Of a DNA stretch of 40,923 nucleotides, positions 35,863-40,923 are shown in pieces. Under the pieces are notes generated by a model. The model searched no databases, was not told where the DNA came from, and saw only the letters and a list, made by a program, of their open reading frames with translations. Source of the stretch: Acanthamoeba sp. SK_2022b (lineage: Eukaryota; Discosea; Longamoebia; Acanthamoebidae). The DNA lies in assembly GCA_027943245.1 (NCBI GenBank), contig JANDJZ010000377.1:1-40923 (forward strand), given 5' to 3'. How positions within the stretch are numbered: the stretch's first letter is position 1; each line of letters opens with the position of its first letter. Position numbers and translations under genes: made by a program.

Positions 35863-37133
35863 ATGGATCGCCGACCAACCACAGATATGAAGAACGCCTG
35901 GAAGGAGTATCCCTCCATCGATAACGCCAACCAACGATTACTCAAAAAAATTCCCCCCAAGGTTCTGCTCTAGGGCACTCTGTTTTGCCATTTATTTTCA
36001 TTATTTTGAGTTTGTTATGATGTATGTTATATTTATTGATTGCTTGTAGGATGCGGAGGGGCGGTGGGTGGCGCTGGAGAAGGTGCACGGCTCCAACTTT
36101 TGCTTCATCACCAACGGTACCGAGCTGCTGGCGGCTCGTCGTAATGCCCTGCTCGACCCCGTGGAGACCTTCTACTCGTGGCAGGTCGTGCGCTCCAAAT
36201 ACGAGTCCGCCTTCCACGAACTGCATAGGCTCGTCCGCGCGCTCCCCGACCACGAAGACGTCACCGAGTACCTCCTCTCTCCCCTCCTCGCTTCCCCCCC
36301 CCCGATTTAGATCATCTTCAGCAGGCGTGTAGCGGAGGGCTGACGCTGTAGGGCCGCGGTGCAGGGTGTGCGTGTTTGGCGAGCTCTTTGGCGGCGTCTA
36401 CCCGCATCCAGAGGTCGAGGACCTGGGCCGCCAGCCGGTCCAAAAGGGCGTCTTCTACTCGCCCGACATCGACTTCTACGCGTTCGACGTCCAGGTCGTG
36501 CGTAGCGGCGCCGATGGGCAGCCCGTCAAGTCGTGGCTCAGCTTTGACCGTGCCATGGAGCTGTTCGCCGCGTGCGGCCTCTTCCACGCGCGACCGCTGG
36601 TCGAGGGCACGCTGGCCGAGTGCTTCGCCTTCGACATCCGCATCAACTCGACGCTGCCGGCGCTGCTGGGGCTGCCGCCGCTCGCGCAGAACCAGATGGA
36701 GGGCATCGTCATCAAGTCGGTGGACAACGTGGGCCTGCCCATGGGCAAGCGCTACGACAAGGGCGACGGGCCGCGCGCCATCTTCAAGAAGAAGAACGCC
36801 AAGTTCGAGGAGGTCAACCCCAAGTGCGAGACCAAGTGGGACCAGCAGCGACGCCTCAAGAAGGAGGCCGTGGACACGGTCTACGAGGAGGTGGAGCGCT
36901 ACATCACGGTCAACCGCCTCCACAACCTCGAGAGCAAGATGGGCCCGGTGACGCGGGACAACGCGAACGAGGCCGCGACGGCGCTGGCCGCCGACGCCAT
37001 GAAGGACCTCATCGCCGACTACGCGGAGACGTGGGCCGTCATTGAGGATGGCGTGCGCGAGGTCGTTCACAAGAACGTACGATCCAAGGCCGCCCAGTGG
37101 CTCAGCGACCACCTCCAGACCAACGACGCTTGA
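35863..37133 (+). CDS. Rnl2-family RNA ligase
   Basis: Three exons, 35863-35961, 36050-36267, 36365-37133; 361 residues. ATP-dependent end-joining of RNA by a covalent lysyl-AMP intermediate. It follows T4 Rnl2 and kinetoplastid editing ligases in all nucleotidyltransferase motifs: motif I EKVHGSNF with Lys44, NALLDPVETFYSWQ, motif III FYAFDVQV, motif IV MEGIVIKSV, motif V AIFKKKNAKF. The C-terminal part (YEEVERYITVNRLHNLESKMG) matches the helical Rnl2 domain (compare YVTLNRVNNVISKIG in T4). The N-terminus (KEYPSIDNANQRLL) begins close to the catalytic domain, and no obvious mitochondrial presequence is present. The substrate is unknown; repair of nicked RNA in duplexes is the family activity. 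Confidence 0.9.
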
Positions 37134-37327
37134 ACCTTCGCTCCCATCTTTCTTGTAGTGTGTGTAGCGAGTATGAGGCTTCAATACATTGTCTTTATGT
37201 ACAGAGTCGCACTCCTTCTACTCCATCTTTTCCTATCTTACACCATCTTCATCTACAAATCCTGGTGTGCGGCTCGAGGGGGGACAGAAGTTGTCCGGTA
37301 CGTAACGATCGCTCAAATTAGATCAGA

Positions 37328-37642
37328 TCAGATCGAGTTGCGTCTCTCGCGGCGAGGCGACACCGTGGCGGGAGTCCACTCGCCTCCGACCGCGGGCGAG
37401 GGCCTGGCGGCAAAGGACTTGAAGGCTCGGCCTACGCTTGCGAAGAGACCACCTCTCTCGTTGTCATCCACTACACGGCCCATGTGGTGATGGGGCTGAG
37501 GGAAGCCCTGGAAGCCCGGGCGACGGATCGACGTCGGGTCGAGGCTACCGCGGCGCTGGCGCTGAGCGAGGCTCGCGGCCTTTCGCTTCTCGGCGTGGAG
37601 CGCGGGCTCGTCTTGCAGGAGGAAGAACAGGTCGTATTCCAT
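37328..37642 (-). CDS. Small basic 104-residue hypothetical protein
   Basis: A single open frame with ATG at 37642 and a consensus TATA box 90 bases upstream on the same strand, which is the main reason to believe it. The product begins MEYDLFFLLQDEPALHAEKR, is rich in Arg and Pro, and has SLAQRQRRGSLDP and VSPRRERRNS, which look like basophilic kinase sites. There is no signal peptide, membrane segment or known domain. It converges with the RNA ligase gene. Confidence 0.5.
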   Translation of the reverse strand: MEYDLFFLLQDEPALHAEKRKAASLAQRQRRGSLDPTSIRRPGFQGFPQPHHHMGRVVDDNERGGLFASVGRAFKSFAARPSPAVGGEWTPATVSPRRERRNSI

Positions 37643-37731
37643 CTTCTACTTTCTACTACGTGTGGTGTTGAATGTGTGTGCGCTTGCGAGGCGTGAACGT
37701 GGTTTGATGGGTGTGCGCTCGAATGTGGAGC

Positions 37732-37738
37732 TTTTATA
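37732..37738 (-). promoter_or_regulatory. TATA box
   Basis: TATAAAA on the minus strand within CCTATAAAAGCTCC, about 90 bases before the ATG at 37642; the best TATA match in the window. Confidence 0.7.
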
Positions 37739-37744
37739 GGCAGG

Positions 37745-39243
37745 CCGAACCGGCGATGACCTATGACAGGAGAAGAAGCGCGAACAACATCACAAAAAGG
37801 TGGGAGATGGCCGTCAGAATCGGGACAAAGGAGTCTGTCAACCGCAGAGGCGTGTTGACAGCGGGATATGAAGTGACAAGGGGAAGGTCATCGGAGAGGG
37901 AGAGTTGAATGAGGAATGGGGAATTGCGTGAGGCAAGCGCACCTCGAGTTTATCTACGACTCTAAGGAGCGTTGGCTGTAAGGTGTTGTGTTGTGTTATG
38001 TGAGTGCTCTCCGCGGAACGCAGCGAGTCTGTGAGTCTGTGGCGGGTCGGCTAGGCGACCGGGCAGTGAGTGCTGGTTGTGGTGTAGGTGATGCTCGAGC
38101 TGGTGGTGGAGCTCTAGCTTGGCGCCACTTGGTAGGGTGATGTGATGTGGTGGTTGAAGCTGGTGACGGTGAATGGACGCTTCAGCAGGTCTGCGGTCCG
38201 CTATAAAGTGCTGGGTGGGGCACGGTCAACCAATCGCATCGCCAACATCAACCGACAGGTGGACTTGATGGGCGTGACAACAATAAGCTGTCGACGTCTC
38301 TCCTTCGCGATTAGACAGGGCTCTATCTACTCGTGGTGTTTCACGAGTACATCTTACACCCCGATTCATGTAAGGAATGCTACCTGCATGCACCAGCGGA
38401 TTTCATAAATTCTCTTGTGTGTCAGGTCGCGTTACAGCCGTCGATAGGCTAGTTGAGGAACCAATCCTATCGATGGTGCGTCAACGCCACTCTTTCCTGA
38501 ACTTGGCGATGGAGTTGTCGCTCCGAGATATCGACCACACCTCTTCCTCGGCGCGCCGTGCCTTGGTATGTCCCCATACGGCCGCCGGCCGGGGAAGAGG
38601 TACCCCCTTGGTTGCAGGAAAGGTGCGCGTGTCGTGCACATCGGCGACCAAGCGTGTTGCACGCGTACCCCAGTCCACAAGGGAAGGGGCGAGGACACGC
38701 CGTGCGCTTTGACTTGGAAGCCGTCCGACTCTTCCGCAGAAGCTAATGAACTTTCACCAGCGTGATGTCGTGTCCGTTACGACGCCCCTTGACGGCCGCC
38801 TCCTCTGCGCGCCGGCGCTGCCTCGCGATCGACCGGCCACCACTCCTGATCCCCCAGCGTGTGCCTACTCGCGGATGTGAGCGCAACCTCCGGCCGCTCC
38901 CCTTTTGCGCTGGTCTTTTTCTGCCCCGCCTCCGCGATCAAACCGCCATAAGCGCTGCCCACGGGACAACCTAAAGCCACGCTTTGTGCGTGGGGGAGGA
39001 TTTTGCCCGTGCACGGCCACTCTTCCGCTTCACCGGGCGTCAGAGATGCCTGGGTCTGCGTGTGCGTTTGTCGAGAGAGCACGTGACCAAAGGTGGTGCG
39101 AGCAGCGGGAGGAGGCTAGCCTTGATGAAGGCCGTCATGGCAGTGTTTTTGATCAAGAAATATTCTTTGCTTTCTTCAAGCTTAAGAAGGCGGAGGTGCT
39201 CATCACCAAAGCAAGGAGAAAGATGGCGCCGCCATCAAATGCC
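37745..39243. other. Gene-poor 1.5 kb
   Basis: No family-recognisable exon. A TATA-like TATAAAG occurs on the + strand at 38202-38208, but no convincing frame follows it. The right part (38420-39120) is CpG-rich with overlapping short frames on both strands, none of which I can choose. Non-coding RNA or promoter sequence for the small minus-strand gene is possible. Confidence 0.5.
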
Positions 39244-40767
39244 TTAATTCGTGTATGCGGCTGCACGCAAGTAGACATCCAACGCAGCGCGGGTGTAGGG
39301 CGATATGCTTCGCTTGGTCTTGTTCGTTGTAATCATCGTCGTAGTCGTTGTGCTGGCGCTCGAGCGCTCTGTGCTGGTCTCGAAGTGGCCGTGGCCTTGG
39401 GCGGCTGCCTTGTCGTCGTCGGCCTGGTCGAGCCACGCGCGCATCTGCGCTTCGTTGAGCCCGTCGAGCGCGGTGTGCTCGAAGGCGTCCTGGTGGCGGC
39501 CCTCGGCGTAGACGGCCGCCACGCGGTCCATCGTGAGCCGCGTCTCGACCACGAGCACGACGTCGACCTTGCCCTCGACCCAGCCCCCTTGGAACGTGCC
39601 CAGCAGCCGCATCGACGACGACGCCGCGACCTCGTCGGCGCCGAGGCCCAGCTCCTCCTCGACCTCGCGCAGGGCCGCCTCAAAGAGCTCCCGCACCACC
39701 AGCGCGCCGTCGTCTGCGCCCGAGCCCGTGTGGTGGCGTGCGGCGACCCAGCGGCGATGGCCGTCTAGCACCTCCTGCGCGGTCGGGTGCTCGTTGGGCG
39801 CCGCGGCGGCCTCGTGGCCCAGCGCCGCGTGGAGCATCATGTGGGGCTCCGGGTGGCCACCCACCACCGCCCACACCTCCGCCGCCTGTTGCGTGCGAGC
39901 ACAGACGAGAGGAGAGAAGTGGGGTGGGAGCGGAGTGATGTAAGCCACGGCCATGGGCGAGCGGCGGGGGGGGGAGGCACGACCTCGGCGACGTGAGCCG
40001 AACGCTTGAGGAAGACGAGGAAGCCGTCAGCGGTGCGAAAGACCACGTCGACACCTGATCGCACGCCACCCACACGTGCGCGCGCGCATGCGGGGAGTGA
40101 GAGCTGCGTCGTCGTCATCAGGACTTTGACGATTCGCGACACGGACCAAGTGGGTTAGAGAGGTAGGCGTGGCGATCGTGGCCAGCGTCGACGGCTGCGG
40201 CAGTGAGTTCGGCGATGCGGGCGGGGCCGGCAGCGTTGGTGGCCAGGAAATGCTTGTAGTCGGTCAGCCCTGGCCCGCCCACACGCACGCACACACACGT
40301 ACACTCGCAGTTGAGAGCCGAGGGACCGCACACGCACACGCACACGCACACGCGTACCGACGTCGAAGCGGAGGCGAGGTTGGCCGTCCTCGGTCTTCGC
40401 CGTTGGCCCGTGCGAGGCACAACGAAACTGAACGAGCCACGCACTACGCGTGTAAGTAGAGGAGGGGGACACGACGGACAGAGCAATTACGCGCACCTTG
40501 AGACCGTTGAAGAGGTGTGGGTTGAGTGCCGTCTTGGTCGACCACAGGTCGTCCATTGCCGCTTGGATATTGGCGGGCAGCGGCTGTCCGTTGAACTCCT
40601 CACCAAATCGCACCTCTACCTCACCCTACCACCTCCGTAACACAATTAAATCTTGGACAGCTATTGAGTCGCAAATGCGTGGAACGCACTTGAGTCAAGC
40701 CACCCGTGGTGGACACAAAGGTGGTTGTGTAGCCCCACAGATGCTCCCCACAAGGCCTGGCCTTCAT
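39244..40767 (-). CDS. NUDT22: NUDT22-like Nudix hydrolase
   Basis: Six exons: 40767-40690, 40613-40497, 40394-40358, 40269-40147, 40054-39984, 39885-39244; 355 residues, against 303 in human. Human NUDT22 is reported to hydrolyse UDP-glucose and UDP-galactose to UMP and sugar-1-phosphate. The order matches: RFGEEFNGQPLP, LTDYKHFLATN, VVFRTADGFLVFLKRSAHVAE, VVGGHPEPH, and a Nudix helix ELFEAALREVEEELGL (about residues 207-222), which keeps REVEEELG better than human does. Then LLGTFQGGW and VDVVLVVETRLT. The short exon 40394-40358 (37 bases) is needed to keep phase. The Ser/Thr-rich C-terminal tail is extra. The start at 40767 is the first ATG that joins in frame. Confidence 0.82.
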
Positions 40768-40841
40768 CTTGTACGTTACCTCGAGTTTTAAATTCCATTG
40801 CCAAATATCTTACGTATATGACCGTTACGCTGTTAAGCCGC

Positions 40842-40899
40842 AAGTGTTCATCTTGCAACAACCTTTCAATGCTTCTTCATTGTTGTAAGATGAACACTT
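40842..40899. repeat. Inverted repeat upstream of the NUDT22-like gene
   Basis: Arms 40842-40861 and 40880-40899 are 20 bases each with one mismatch (AAGTGTTCATCTTGCAACAA against its complement) and an 18-base loop. It begins 75 bases before the start codon of the minus-strand gene, so it lies in its promoter or 5' UTR. Confidence 0.85.
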
Positions 40900-40923
40900 C
40901 TCCATTGTCATGTATCTCCTACA

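Noticed and set aside
36318..37184. 288-residue minus-strand frame opposite the RNA ligase
   Set aside because: GC-rich shadow of the ligase exon; the + strand protein has all ligase motifs.
38202..38410. Second TATA-driven gene on the + strand
   Set aside because: TATAAAG is followed only by a short frame of about 47 residues without supporting composition, introns or family similarity.

Overview
The window looks like nuclear DNA of an Acanthamoeba-type amoeba. It has GC-rich, CpG-rich, densely packed genes with many short introns (about 50-200 bp), TG/CA and GA microsatellites inside introns, and a 5S rRNA that agrees with the Acanthamoeba 5S as I remember it. Gene models were built by hand from family similarity plus splice-site phase. 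Most complete models have coding lengths divisible by three and close to the known family size.

Layout. 129-1574 (+): 3' part of a serine beta-lactamase-like hydrolase. 1951-8405 (-): GDP-L-fucose synthase, a BMT5-like rRNA methyltransferase with a long acidic region, and a double dsRNA-binding-domain protein whose 3' flank holds a strong hairpin. 8702-9326 (+): a doubtful two-exon gene. 9486-13859 (-): a secreted spermidine-synthase-like protein, a small CpG-poor helicase-like relic, and taspase 1. 14538-15579 (+): a RING protein. 16178-16756 (+): an unknown 166-residue protein. 25284-26502 (-): proteasome alpha5, head to head with an importin-7/8-like receptor (27184-32361, +). 32797-33471 (+): a di-ubiquitin-AN1 zinc-finger fusion. 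33634-35552 (-): an UNC93-like membrane protein, head to head with an Rnl2-type RNA ligase (35863-37133, +). 37328-37642 (-): a small TATA-driven gene. 39244-40767 (-): a NUDT22-like Nudix hydrolase.

The most unusual part is 16.9-25.2 kb. A nearly full-length APE-type non-LTR retrotransposon (17446-22764; ORF1, and ORF2 with endonuclease, reverse transcriptase, RNase H and zinc knuckle) sits inside a 5S rRNA gene, after nucleotide 29, with a 9-bp target duplication and no poly(A) tail. A second, intact 5S gene lies 2 kb away in inverted orientation. Both 5S genes sit in the same 274-bp cassette, and the left cassette regains exactly 274 bp when the element and one target copy are removed. The DNA around and between the cassettes is almost free of CpG. 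The broken 5S copy carries two CpG-type transitions, and every stop inside the damaged ORF2 reading frames is TGA. Together these suggest a 5S-rDNA-targeting LINE that has been decaying by cytosine deamination; UGA recoding is the alternative reading for the stops.
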